In this document: positions 1-8,437 of the stretch, in pieces
Position numbering within the stretch: the stretch's first letter is position 1
Layout: every line of letters begins with the position of its first letter
Assembly (NCBI GenBank): GCA_027013185.1
Contig: JALUXS010000098.1
Location: 1 to 37,454 of the forward strand
Source: Sulfurimonas sp.
GTDB taxonomy: Bacteria; Campylobacterota; Campylobacteria; Campylobacterales; Sulfurimonadaceae
DNA length: 37,454 bases
Direction of reading: 5' to 3'
The notes under the pieces: generated by a model
Databases searched by the model: none
What the model saw: only the letters and a program-made list of their open reading frames with translations
Told to the model about the DNA's origin: nothing
Made by a program: the position numbers and the translations under genes

Positions 1-1
1 T

Positions 2-253
2 GAAATTCGTGATGCAATTGAAGCAGGAAAAGAACATTATAAATCGCAAAGTTTTGATCAATCTATTTTAGATTTATACAATGAAGGAATTATTTCCAAA
101 GAACAGGCTCTTGATAATGCAACAAGTGCTTCAGATTTAGAATTAAAAATGAATGGATTGATGAGTGGTATGTCATCTGATACTGTAGAAGAAAGTGCTA
201 TAACTACGCCTGAAATTTCGCCTGATGATGATGATGTTTTTGATTTAAAGTAA
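2..253 (+). CDS. pilT: PilT/PilU-type pilus retraction ATPase, C-terminal part
   Basis: An open frame runs from the window edge to a TAA at 251-253 and gives the last 83 residues. The stretch GKEHYKSQSFDQSILDLY, followed by an IS-x-EQAL-x-NA and DLELKMNG pattern, resembles the C-terminal end of PilT/PilU hexameric ATPases, which power type IV pilus retraction in the cytoplasm. The Walker motifs lie upstream of the window. The tail ends in a serine/threonine-rich segment and a run of four aspartates, which looks lineage-specific. PilT and PilU cannot be separated from this fragment, and a GspE-type relative is less likely. It sits 55 bp upstream of rplY on the same strand, with a probable rplY promoter in between. 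Confidence 0.75.
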   Translation, partial: EIRDAIEAGKEHYKSQSFDQSILDLYNEGIISKEQALDNATSASDLELKMNGLMSGMSSDTVEESAITTPEISPDDDDVFDLK

Positions 254-272
254 AATTTAATGCATAAAAGGG

Positions 273-278
273 TATAAT
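273..278 (+). promoter_or_regulatory. Probable sigma-70 -10 element for rplY
   Basis: A perfect TATAAT lies 30 bases upstream of the rplY start, in the short gap after the PilT stop. No good -35 box is seen; Campylobacterota promoters often lack one. Transcription would begin near 285, giving a short leader with an AAAGGA ribosome site at 297-302. Confidence 0.5.
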
Positions 279-308
279 TCGGCCATTTTAAAACACAAAG
301 GACTTCGT

Positions 309-845
309 ATGTTAGAAGGTATAGTTAGAGAGAGTATTGGCAAAAAAGGCACAAAAGAGCTTCGCCGTGATGGTTATCTAATTGCAAACATTTATGGAAA
401 AGGGCTTGAAAATATCAATGCTGCATTTAAAGAAAATGAATATATCCGTACTGTTCGTAATAAAGATACATTAGCATTCCCAGTAAAAATTGGTGCAAAT
501 GAAATGAATGTAGTTGTTCAATCATATGAGTCACATGCAGTAACTGGTAAACTTTTACATGTAGATTTAATGGTGGCACAACCAAATATTGTAACGCACT
601 ATATGGTTCCTGTTGAGCCTGTTGGTGAAGCAATTGGTCTTAAAAACAAAGGGCTTGTAAACCTTTCTAAAAGACGTTTACGTGTAAAAGCAAAAATCGA
701 AGATTTACCAAAAGCAATTGTTATAGATATGACTGATATGGATATTGGTGATGCAAAACTTATTCGTGATATCGATGCACCTGAAAATGTAAAATTTACA
801 GATTCTGATCGTGTTGCTATCATAAGTATTATCAAAGCTAAGTAG
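309..845 (+). CDS. rplY: Large ribosomal subunit protein bL25 (Ctc type)
   Basis: The 178-aa product has the two-domain Ctc form of ribosomal protein L25, which binds 5S rRNA in the large subunit. Residues 1-95 are the L25 barrel (GIVRES start, YESHAVTGKLLHVDL block). Residues 96-178 are the TL5/Ctc C-terminal beta domain (PVEPVGEAIGLKNKG, then KIEDLPKAIVIDMTDMDIGD). The ATG at 309 is supported by AAAGGA six bases upstream. pth follows after eight bases, so the two are probably co-transcribed; L25/Ctc next to pth is a widespread arrangement. Family assignment is secure. Confidence 0.95.
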   Translation: MLEGIVRESIGKKGTKELRRDGYLIANIYGKGLENINAAFKENEYIRTVRNKDTLAFPVKIGANEMNVVVQSYESHAVTGKLLHVDLMVAQPNIVTHYMVPVEPVGEAIGLKNKGLVNLSKRRLRVKAKIEDLPKAIVIDMTDMDIGDAKLIRDIDAPENVKFTDSDRVAIISIIKAK

Positions 846-853
846 TAAGTAAT

Positions 854-1408
854 ATGCTTATAGTTGGACTAGGGAACCCTGGATCTGACTATGCACAAAC
901 ACGCCATAATATAGGTTTTATGGTCATTGATGCCCTTATTTGTCGGCATCATGCCACAAAACTTTCTTCTTCTTCATTTTCTGGAGAACTTTATAAATTC
1001 AAAAATCATTTTTTATTAAAACCCTTAACATATATGAATCTCTCAGGAGAATCTGTAACTAAAGTTAAACAATTTTACAAAATAGAAGAGACTGTTGTAA
1101 TACATGATGATTTAGATTTACCTTTTGGTGCACTTCGTTTTAAAAAAGGTGGAGGGCATGGTGGACATAATGGTTTGAAATCAATAGACTCCAAAATTTC
1201 TCGTGAGTATATTAGAATACGAGTAGGTATAGGAAAACCTGAACATAAAGGGGAAGTTGCTTCTTATGTTTTAAGCCCATTTTTTGAGGATGAGCAAAAA
1301 AATTTGAAAGATCTAATAGAAAAAGTATGTGACGCAGTAGAATTTTTACTAACACATCCATTGGATGAAACAAGTTCAAAATACACACAAAAGAGATTAC
1401 AATGCTAG
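854..1408 (+). CDS. pth: Peptidyl-tRNA hydrolase
   Basis: This 184-aa cytoplasmic enzyme frees tRNA from peptidyl-tRNA released by stalled ribosomes. It begins with the family signature GLGNPG (residues 5-10). It keeps the catalytic histidine (RHNIGF, H18), the substrate asparagines (YMNLSG, N62; GGHNGLKS, N106) and the aspartate of the IHDDLDLPFG block (D85). Length is normal for bacterial Pth. Its last bases overlap the start of the next gene by 7 bp (1402-1408), which suggests translational coupling. Nothing is missing. Confidence 0.97.
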   Translation: MLIVGLGNPGSDYAQTRHNIGFMVIDALICRHHATKLSSSSFSGELYKFKNHFLLKPLTYMNLSGESVTKVKQFYKIEETVVIHDDLDLPFGALRFKKGGGHGGHNGLKSIDSKISREYIRIRVGIGKPEHKGEVASYVLSPFFEDEQKNLKDLIEKVCDAVEFLLTHPLDETSSKYTQKRLQC

Positions 1409-2478
1409 CTTTTAGATATATATCTTTTCATTATTTAAAATATTTTTTGATTATACTCTCAGCATTGGTGTTATTTGTAATTGGATTTGATTACATGGGG
1501 AGTGCAGAAGAGTTATCAAAATCTTCTGCCAATCTTATTTTAATTTATTTAGTATATAAAGCGTTTTCGGCAATTGACATACTTCTTCCTGTCTCTTTGG
1601 TTTTTGCTATGATTTCTACAAAAATATATTTAATTCGTTCCAATGCTCTCGTTTCATTTTTTTCTTTGGGCTATTCAAGAGTTGATGTATTGCGTCCATT
1701 TGTATTTGTTTCTACTGCAGTGATTATACTTTTTATCTCACTGCATTCTTGGTCAAATTTTGCAAGATCTGAAGAATTTTCTAGAAATATTAAGAAAAAT
1801 TCACAATATTTAAGCCCAACACGAGATCTCTTTTTTGCATATAAAGGCCAATATATCTATTTCTCAAAACTTTTGCCTTTACAAGAAACAGCTAAAAATG
1901 TCCGTGTTTTCACTATTGTAAATAACTCACTCAAAGAGGTGTTAATGGCAAAAAGTGCAAGATATATCGGTCATTATTGGTTTATTAAAAAAGCAGATAT
2001 TATAACAAAACCTGATGACCTGACACTGGCATCATCAGGTATAACCGTGACACAGGAAAAAGATTTAAAAATACTCGAGGGTTTCCGTCCTAAAATGCTT
2101 GATCAAGTTTATGAAGGCAAGGTGAACTTCACCATCAAAGATGCCATAGATGCATTACTTTTGCTAAATAAGCAAAATATAAATACCGATAATATTCAAG
2201 CAGCATTGTATAAAATATTTATATATCCTCTTTTTGTGCCTTGTTTAATTGTTATTATTTTCTTTTTTGTTCCAATGAGTGTAAGATTTTTAAATGTTTC
2301 ATTATTCACTTTTGGAGCTGTACTTGCTACACTTTTGACATGGGGTATCCTTTTTTTCCTTATTAAGCTTGCAAATAATAAAGTAATATCGAGTGAGGTT
2401 GGAATTGTTGCACCAATTATTATACTTGTGATATTAGCATTTATTCAATGGAGACGACACAGGTCTTTAACTTCTTAG
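1402..2478 (+). CDS. LptF/LptG-family (YjgP/YjgQ) permease
   Basis: The 358-aa membrane protein has the LptF/LptG layout. Three hydrophobic segments lie in the N-terminal third (about 13-33, 58-78, 96-116), a hydrophilic periplasmic domain spans about 120-265, and three more segments lie near the C-terminus (about 268-290, 296-318, 328-348). In this family, paired subunits with the LptB ATPase extract lipopolysaccharide from the inner membrane and pass it to LptC/LptA. Only one permease is in the window; whether it is the LptF or LptG homologue cannot be told. It overlaps pth by 7 bp. C. jejuni, as I recall, has a membrane-protein gene at this position between pth and lysA. Confidence 0.8.
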   Translation: MLAFRYISFHYLKYFLIILSALVLFVIGFDYMGSAEELSKSSANLILIYLVYKAFSAIDILLPVSLVFAMISTKIYLIRSNALVSFFSLGYSRVDVLRPFVFVSTAVIILFISLHSWSNFARSEEFSRNIKKNSQYLSPTRDLFFAYKGQYIYFSKLLPLQETAKNVRVFTIVNNSLKEVLMAKSARYIGHYWFIKKADIITKPDDLTLASSGITVTQEKDLKILEGFRPKMLDQVYEGKVNFTIKDAIDALLLLNKQNINTDNIQAALYKIFIYPLFVPCLIVIIFFFVPMSVRFLNVSLFTFGAVLATLLTWGILFFLIKLANNKVISSEVGIVAPIIILVILAFIQWRRHRSLTS

Positions 2479-2531
2479 GCACTTATAAGCACATTTTAGA
2501 TAAAATCACTTAAAAAATATTTGGAATTTTT

Positions 2532-3743
2532 ATGATTGATTTTAAAGCTTTAGCCAAACAATACGGCACTCCACTTTATGTTTATGATTTTGACTATATG
2601 TCGGCACAGTATACCCAACTAAAAGAGGCTTTTAGAGGGCGAAAATCTATTATTGCCTATGCAGTAAAAGCAAACTCAAATTTAAGTGTGGTTCAACATT
2701 TTGCAAAAATGGGAAGTGGGGCAGATTGTGTCTCCATCGGTGAGGTTCGTCGTGCATTTTTAGCCGGTATTCCTGCATATAAAATTATTTTTTCTGGTGT
2801 TGGGAAAAATGATGATGAAATTCGTGAAGCAATTGAAAAAGATATTTTATATATTAATGTTGAGAGCGAAGCAGAACTACAGCGTGTTGAGGCAATTGCA
2901 AAAGAACTTGGAAAAGTTTCTCGTATAAGCATCAGAGTAAATCCAAATATTGACCCTCAAACACATCCTTACATTTCAACAGGCTTACATGACAATAAAT
3001 TTGGTGTTGATCTTTTAAGTGCCAAACGTATGTATATTCAAGCAAACAATTCAGAGTATTTAGACCCTGTAGGTATTCATTTTCATATCGGCTCACAGCT
3101 TACACAGTTGCAGCCTATTCGTGAAGCAGCAGAAATAGTAGCAGATTTAATTCGTTCTCTACAAGCCATTGATATTGAACTTAAATTTTTCGATATTGGT
3201 GGTGGACTCGGTATAAAATATGATGATGAAGTCACTATAGAACCTTATGATTATGCACAAGCAATTTTAGGGACGCTGAGGGCACTTGACTTAACAATTC
3301 TTTGTGAGCCAGGTCGATTTTTAACGGCAAATGCAGGCTATTTTCTTACAAAAGTTTTGTATGAAAAACAAAATGGAGATAAAAAATTTGTGGTTGTTGA
3401 TGGGGGTATGAATGATTTGCTCCGTCCGTCACTCTACAATGCATATCATAAAATAGAAGCTATTACTGAAAATAATGGACAAACACGAGAGGTAGATATT
3501 GTAGGCCCTGTATGTGAAAGTGGAGATTTCTTTGCTAAAAATTACCCGCTTCCCGCGTTAAATAGAAATGATTTATTGGTAGTTCACAGTGCCGGAGCCT
3601 ATGGATTTGGTATGGGAAGTAACTATAATACACGTGGCAGAAGTGCAGAAATATGCGTTGAAGATTCTAAAGCGAGATTGATTCGCCGACGTGAATCTTT
3701 TGAAGATTTGATTTGTTTAGAACAAGAATTTTTAGTAGAATAA
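2532..3743 (+). CDS. lysA: Diaminopimelate decarboxylase
   Basis: The 403-aa PLP enzyme of fold type III converts meso-diaminopimelate to lysine. Visible signatures are the PLP lysine in IAYAVKANSN (K46), the HFHIGSQ block, the phosphate-binding FDIGGGLGIKY loop, CEPGRF, the active-site cysteine block GPVCESGDFF near residue 325, and AGAYGFGMGSNYNTR near the C-terminus. Length is normal. The 53-bp gap upstream shows no strong promoter or Shine-Dalgarno. The HAD gene starts one base after the stop codon, so the two are probably co-translated. Confidence 0.97.
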   Translation: MIDFKALAKQYGTPLYVYDFDYMSAQYTQLKEAFRGRKSIIAYAVKANSNLSVVQHFAKMGSGADCVSIGEVRRAFLAGIPAYKIIFSGVGKNDDEIREAIEKDILYINVESEAELQRVEAIAKELGKVSRISIRVNPNIDPQTHPYISTGLHDNKFGVDLLSAKRMYIQANNSEYLDPVGIHFHIGSQLTQLQPIREAAEIVADLIRSLQAIDIELKFFDIGGGLGIKYDDEVTIEPYDYAQAILGTLRALDLTILCEPGRFLTANAGYFLTKVLYEKQNGDKKFVVVDGGMNDLLRPSLYNAYHKIEAITENNGQTREVDIVGPVCESGDFFAKNYPLPALNRNDLLVVHSAGAYGFGMGSNYNTRGRSAEICVEDSKARLIRRRESFEDLICLEQEFLVE

Positions 3744-3744
3744 A

Positions 3745-4533
3745 ATGTATTTTATAGATGTTCAGGGCACTTTAATCAGCGATAAAGATAAATCTCCAAT
3801 AGCAGGAAGTAGAGAGTTTATACAAATGCTCAATACACAAAATATTCCGTATATGGTTGTTACAAACAATACAAAAAAAGCATCGCAAGATTTTTTAGCA
3901 TATTTAAATAAAATAGGCTTTGATTTTGATAAAACAAAATACCTTGATCCCTTAATGCTTTTAGACGCAAAAGTTTCAAAAGAAGCTGTGGCAGCATATG
4001 GGGCAACAGAGTTTTTACAAACTTTGCAAGAAATGGGTTACAAACTTGATTATACACATCCAAAAACAGTTCTGATTGCCACAAAAGAAAATTTTACAGC
4101 AGATGAATATGCACAAATGATAGATTTCTTACTCAGCGGAGCTAAATTGGTAGGTATGCATGAAACATCAATTTATGCAAAAAACAATAAACGTTACCCT
4201 GGGGTTGGAGCTGTTTTAAAAATGCTTGAATTTGCAACAAGCAGTTCTTATGATATAGTGGGAAAACCAAGTACAATATTTTATGGTGAAGCACTTGCAA
4301 GATTGAAAAAACAAAATCCAGAGGCTAAATTTACAGACATTACAATTATTAGTGATGATGTAAAAGGTGATTTGGGTGGTGCAAAAGAGCTTGAAATGCA
4401 AACAATATTTGTAACAAGCGGAAAATATAAAAATGCCGATGAAATAGTGCCTTTTTTGGATGAAAATCTTAAACCTGATTTTATATATAAAAATATGCAA
4501 GATATTTTAATCCGCCATAAGATGGAGAAGTAA
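3745..4533 (+). CDS. HAD-IIA (NagD-like) phosphatase-family protein with altered nucleophile motif
   Basis: The 262-aa protein follows the class IIA haloacid dehalogenase plan: motif I at the very N-terminus (FIDVQGTLIS), motif II in VVTNNTKKAS, a C2-type cap over about residues 70-180, the motif III lysine in IVGKPS, and motif IV as ISDDVKGDLGGA. The usual motif I is D-x-D; here it is D5-V-Q7, so the aspartate that acts as general acid/base is glutamine. The codon is CAG at 3763-3765, and motifs II to IV look normal. That may lower or change phosphatase activity. It overlaps pheA by one base (TAATG). The substrate is unknown. It fills the position that I recall for Cj0315 between lysA and pheA. 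Confidence 0.85.
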   Translation: MYFIDVQGTLISDKDKSPIAGSREFIQMLNTQNIPYMVVTNNTKKASQDFLAYLNKIGFDFDKTKYLDPLMLLDAKVSKEAVAAYGATEFLQTLQEMGYKLDYTHPKTVLIATKENFTADEYAQMIDFLLSGAKLVGMHETSIYAKNNKRYPGVGAVLKMLEFATSSSYDIVGKPSTIFYGEALARLKKQNPEAKFTDITIISDDVKGDLGGAKELEMQTIFVTSGKYKNADEIVPFLDENLKPDFIYKNMQDILIRHKMEK

Positions 4534-5615
4534 TGAAAACTTTAGATGACTGCAGGGTAGCTATAGATGTAATAGACAATGAAATGTTAGAGCTTTTGAA
4601 CAAACGTATGCAAGTGGTTCAAAGAGTTGGTGAAATAAAAAAAGATACAGACAGTGCTATTTACAGACCAGAGAGAGAAAAGGCGATTTTGGATAGACTG
4701 GTTATTCTAAACAAAGAGAGTAAAGGTTTGCTTAACAGAAGTGCAATAGAAGCGATTTTTTTAGAAATTTTTGCTGTTGCAAGAAATCTTGAGTTACCAG
4801 AACGTATTGCATACCTCGGTCCAGAGGGAAGTTTTACTCATCAGGCAGCAGAAAGCCGTTTTGGAGCTATGAGTAATTATCTTTCGCTAAATTCTATTGC
4901 TTCAGTTTTTAAAACACTTGAGGCTGGACGTGCAAAATTTGGTGTGGTGCCAATTGAAAATTCTCGTGATGGTATAGTCGGTGAAACACTTGATTTACTT
5001 GCTAAAAGTTCTGTGAAAATTGTAGCAGAACTATATATGCCTATACATATATCATTTGCAACAAAGGCGGAAAAGCTTGAAAATATTGAAAAAATATATT
5101 CAAAAGACAAAGGTTTTGGTCAGTGTCGTGAATTTTTAAGTGAACATGGGCTTGTCAATGTGGAACAGATTCCAGTAGAGTCGACTGCTAAGGCAGCAAT
5201 TTTAGCAGCAAAAGAGCCTAACTCTGCCGCTATTTGTTCGCATATAGCAGCAAAATTGTATGATGTGCCCACAATGTTTGAAAATATAGAAGACGCCATA
5301 GACAATACCACTCGTTTTGTGATTTTGAGTGATTTTAAAAATGCCATCAGCAAAGAGGATAAAACTTCTATTTTAGTACGCTTGAAAGATGCCGTGGAAG
5401 CTGGTTCTTTAGTGCATTTTTTACAAGACTTTGATGCTCAAAAGATAAATCTTTCAAAAATAGAATCACGTCCTTCAAAAGACAAAGGCGGATTTGGATA
5501 TTGGTTTTATATAGACTTTTATGGTCATATAGATGAAGAAAAAATTCAAAAAGTAATACAAAAACATAAAAATGAAGTCACATGGCTGGGAAGTTATGTA
5601 AAGGGTGAAGATTGA
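4533..5615 (+). CDS. pheA: Bifunctional chorismate mutase / prephenate dehydratase
   Basis: The 360-aa P-protein makes phenylpyruvate from chorismate. Residues 1-85 are an AroQ chorismate mutase helix bundle (IDVIDNEMLELLNKRM, then IYRPEREKAIL). Residues about 92-270 are prephenate dehydratase, starting with IAYLGPEGSFTHQAA and ending with the catalytic NTTRFVILSD. Residues about 278-360 are an ACT domain with ESRPSK, where phenylalanine feedback normally acts. The start overlaps the HAD stop by one base and the stop overlaps hisC. The next gene can supply the final transamination, so the pair may form a Phe unit. Confidence 0.96.
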   Translation: MKTLDDCRVAIDVIDNEMLELLNKRMQVVQRVGEIKKDTDSAIYRPEREKAILDRLVILNKESKGLLNRSAIEAIFLEIFAVARNLELPERIAYLGPEGSFTHQAAESRFGAMSNYLSLNSIASVFKTLEAGRAKFGVVPIENSRDGIVGETLDLLAKSSVKIVAELYMPIHISFATKAEKLENIEKIYSKDKGFGQCREFLSEHGLVNVEQIPVESTAKAAILAAKEPNSAAICSHIAAKLYDVPTMFENIEDAIDNTTRFVILSDFKNAISKEDKTSILVRLKDAVEAGSLVHFLQDFDAQKINLSKIESRPSKDKGGFGYWFYIDFYGHIDEEKIQKVIQKHKNEVTWLGSYVKGED

Positions 5616-6706
5616 AATTTAATAAAACATTAGAAAATATAAATACCTATGAAGCAGGTAAACCAATAGAGCTAGTTGTACGCGAATTTGGTATAGAACC
5701 AAAAAATATTGTAAAACTTGCATCAAATGAAAATCCTTATGGATGTTCACCAAAAGTACAAAAGGCAGTATGTGATATTGTCTCAAATATGGCACTTTAT
5801 CCTGATGACAGCATGATGAAATTGCAAAATGCCTTATGCTCAAAGTATGAAATAAAAGAAGAAAACCTCATTATCGGCAGTGGAAGTGATCAGGTTATAG
5901 AATTTATTATGCATGCCAAGGCAAATACAAATGCTAAGATACTTATAAATAGTGTTACTTTTGCAATGTATGAAATTTATGCAAAACATGTAGGCGCACA
6001 AATAATTCGTACAGCATCACAAGAACATAATTTAAATGAATTTTATGAGTTATATACACAAGAGCGTCCTGATATTATCTTTTTATGTACACCAAATAAC
6101 CCGACAGGTGATGCAATAGATACCCAGAGTATGATGGAATTTTTACGAAAAATCGATAAAGATACTTTGGTTGTTGTGGATTGTGCGTATATGGAATATG
6201 GTGCGTATAAAGACAAAAGTAAAAAAGTCACTCCAAAAGAACTTGTAGAAGAATTTGAAAATGTAATTTACCTCGGTACTTTTTCAAAGGCATATGGACT
6301 TGGCGGTATGCGAGTGGGTTATGGAATTTCACAAAGTAATATCATAAAAGAGTTGTATAAACTTCGACCACCTTTTAATATTACAACACTCTCTCTTGAA
6401 GCGGCAAGTGTTGCTCTTAAAGATGAAGAATTTGTAAATAATTGTATCGCTTTAAATTTTGATGAGATGAAACGTTATGTGGAGTTTGCAAACGAGCAAA
6501 AAATAGATATAATAGAGAGTTATACAAATTTTGTTACTTTATGCTTAAATAACACACAAAACTCAAGCTTTATTTCTAATGCTTTATTGCAAAAAGGGAT
6601 GATTGTAAGAGATTTAAGTAGTTATAAAATGAATGCTATTCGTGTAACAGTTGGAACAAAAGAACAAAATAGCCGTTTTTTTGAGCTTGCATCAGAACTA
6701 TTATAA
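5612..6706 (+). CDS. hisC: Histidinol-phosphate aminotransferase (possibly also aromatic)
   Basis: The 364-aa fold-type I PLP aminotransferase begins with TTG at 5612, overlapping the pheA stop by 4 bp; the AAAGGGTGAAG just upstream supports it. Signatures are LASNENPYG (about residue 37), CTPNNPTG, the PLP lysine K226 in TFSKAYGLGGMRVGY, and a C-terminal MNAIRVTVGT block with the substrate arginine. HisC makes histidinol phosphate. Tight coupling to pheA suggests that it may also transaminate phenylpyruvate, as broad-range HisC enzymes can. That second role is inference from neighbourhood. Confidence 0.9.
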   Translation: MKFNKTLENINTYEAGKPIELVVREFGIEPKNIVKLASNENPYGCSPKVQKAVCDIVSNMALYPDDSMMKLQNALCSKYEIKEENLIIGSGSDQVIEFIMHAKANTNAKILINSVTFAMYEIYAKHVGAQIIRTASQEHNLNEFYELYTQERPDIIFLCTPNNPTGDAIDTQSMMEFLRKIDKDTLVVVDCAYMEYGAYKDKSKKVTPKELVEEFENVIYLGTFSKAYGLGGMRVGYGISQSNIIKELYKLRPPFNITTLSLEAASVALKDEEFVNNCIALNFDEMKRYVEFANEQKIDIIESYTNFVTLCLNNTQNSSFISNALLQKGMIVRDLSSYKMNAIRVTVGTKEQNSRFFELASELL

Positions 6707-6725
6707 AAATTAAAATGAGAAGTTA

Positions 6726-8435
6726 ATGGATTTTAAGGTACTTTTTTCGCAATTATCTGTTTTGTATGCAAAACTGACAAAACAACAAAAAATTATTATA
6801 GCGACAGCCATTGTGGGAATTGTTGCTTTTTTGATATTTTTAGTTGTTTTTACAGCAAAAAAGAGTTCGGGCAGTGCTTATGAAGTACTATTTGATACAT
6901 TGGCACCTGCTGATGCTGCAAAAGTGGTTACACAACTGGAAAAAGATAATATTCCGTATAAAATTGGAGCCAATAATGTTATTAGCGTGCCAAAAGATAT
7001 TGTTTATAAAGAAAGAATTTCTATTGCTTCTTTAGGTATACCGAAAAATAGTGGTGTAGGTTTTGAACTTTTTGATAAGCAAGAATTTGGTGCAACTAAT
7101 TTTGATCAAAAAATTAAACACCTTCGTGCTTTAGAAGGAGAACTCTCTCGTACTATTACTGCTCTTTCTCCTGTTGAAAAGGCAAAGGTTAATCTTGCTT
7201 TACCAAAAGATACACTCTTTGTTTCTAAACAAGTTGAACCTACAGCTTCTGTTATGGTAACTCTTATAGATGGTAGAAGACTCACTCCAAAACAAATAAG
7301 AGGAATTAAAAATCTTGTTGCAGCAGCTGTATCAAAATTAAAACCTTCAAATGTTATGCTTATAGACAGTGATGGTGTTACCCTAGGTGATGAAGATGAA
7401 ATGGCACAAATGGGTGAACTCTCTGTCGTAGAACAAAAATACAAAACAAAAGAAGAAAAAAAATTACAAAACAAAATAATTGATGTTGTAGCTCCTTTTG
7501 TAGGTGGTAGAGATAAAGTCGTTGCACAAGTAACTATTGAATTTGATTTTTCACAACAAAAATCTACTTCAGAAAAATATGATCCTGAAAATGTTGTGAG
7601 AAGTGAGCAGACATCAGAAGAAAAAAGAGAAGGGAGTAGTCCAAAACAAGTCGGTGGCGTGCCTGGAACAGTAAGTAATATTGGACCGGTTCAAGGTGTT
7701 ACTTCAAATACAACAAAAAATAAATTTTCGAAAACTTCCGGTACTACTAATTATGAAGTTGGAAAAACAGTAAGCACGACAAAAAGCCAGTTTGCCCGTA
7801 TTAAACGTATAACTGCTGCTGTTGTAGTAGATGGAAAATATAAAGTCAAAAAAGATAAAAATGCAAAGCCAACAGATGAAATGCAATATGTTCCACTAGA
7901 TAATGCTGATATCAGTGCATTGACATCTCTTGCAAGCCGTTCTATAGGTATTGATACACAAAGAGGCGATCAAATTAGTGTGCAAAACTTACAATTTGAA
8001 AGAACTAAAACAGATACAGGTTCTAAAGGTGTAAATGAAGCAATTTCGTTTACTCAAACATATCTTGCACCATTTTCTGGATTGTTTAAGTATCTTTTTG
8101 TGCTTATTTTACTATTTATATTATATAAAAAAGTCATTGCTCCATTTGCAGATAAAATGCTTGAAGTTTCAAAAGAAGATGAAGAACTTGTTGCTCCTTC
8201 GCTGGAATTAGATGAAGAAGAAGGTGAAGATTTAGTCGGAAAAGTACAGGCAATGCGTAAAAAAGTTGAAGATCAGTTAGGCGTAAGTAGTAACTTTAAT
8301 GAAGATGATCTTAAGCACGAAGTTATCCTAGAAAAAGTGAAAAATATGGCAGAAGAAGCACCTGAAGAAGTTGCTTCCATACTAGAAGCACTCCTTAGTG
8401 AAGAATCTGAAATCCCTAGTAGAGAGAGGAAATAA
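6726..8435 (+). CDS. fliF: Flagellar MS-ring protein FliF
   Basis: The 569-aa inner-membrane protein forms the MS-ring on which the flagellar basal body is built. A first membrane helix is at about 23-43. Ring-building motifs follow (LFDTLAPADAAKVVTQLEK; LRALEGELSRTI; NLALPKDTLFV). A low-complexity T/S/G/N/K linker spans about 295-355. A second membrane helix is at about 454-472, and a short acidic cytoplasmic tail (about 480-569) normally binds FliG. Length and order fit the family. fliG begins two bases after its stop and fliH follows, giving the usual MS-ring/switch/export order. Confidence 0.97.
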   Translation: MDFKVLFSQLSVLYAKLTKQQKIIIATAIVGIVAFLIFLVVFTAKKSSGSAYEVLFDTLAPADAAKVVTQLEKDNIPYKIGANNVISVPKDIVYKERISIASLGIPKNSGVGFELFDKQEFGATNFDQKIKHLRALEGELSRTITALSPVEKAKVNLALPKDTLFVSKQVEPTASVMVTLIDGRRLTPKQIRGIKNLVAAAVSKLKPSNVMLIDSDGVTLGDEDEMAQMGELSVVEQKYKTKEEKKLQNKIIDVVAPFVGGRDKVVAQVTIEFDFSQQKSTSEKYDPENVVRSEQTSEEKREGSSPKQVGGVPGTVSNIGPVQGVTSNTTKNKFSKTSGTTNYEVGKTVSTTKSQFARIKRITAAVVVDGKYKVKKDKNAKPTDEMQYVPLDNADISALTSLASRSIGIDTQRGDQISVQNLQFERTKTDTGSKGVNEAISFTQTYLAPFSGLFKYLFVLILLFILYKKVIAPFADKMLEVSKEDEELVAPSLELDEEEGEDLVGKVQAMRKKVEDQLGVSSNFNEDDLKHEVILEKVKNMAEEAPEEVASILEALLSEESEIPSRERK

Positions 8436-8437
8436 AG

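Noticed and set aside
7106-7474. Long open frame on the minus strand inside fliF (122 codons), and similar ones inside fliG, hisC, ovoB and the ferredoxin gene.
   Set aside because: They are mirror frames of clear genes, have low-complexity Ser/Phe/Ile-rich translations and no ribosome sites.
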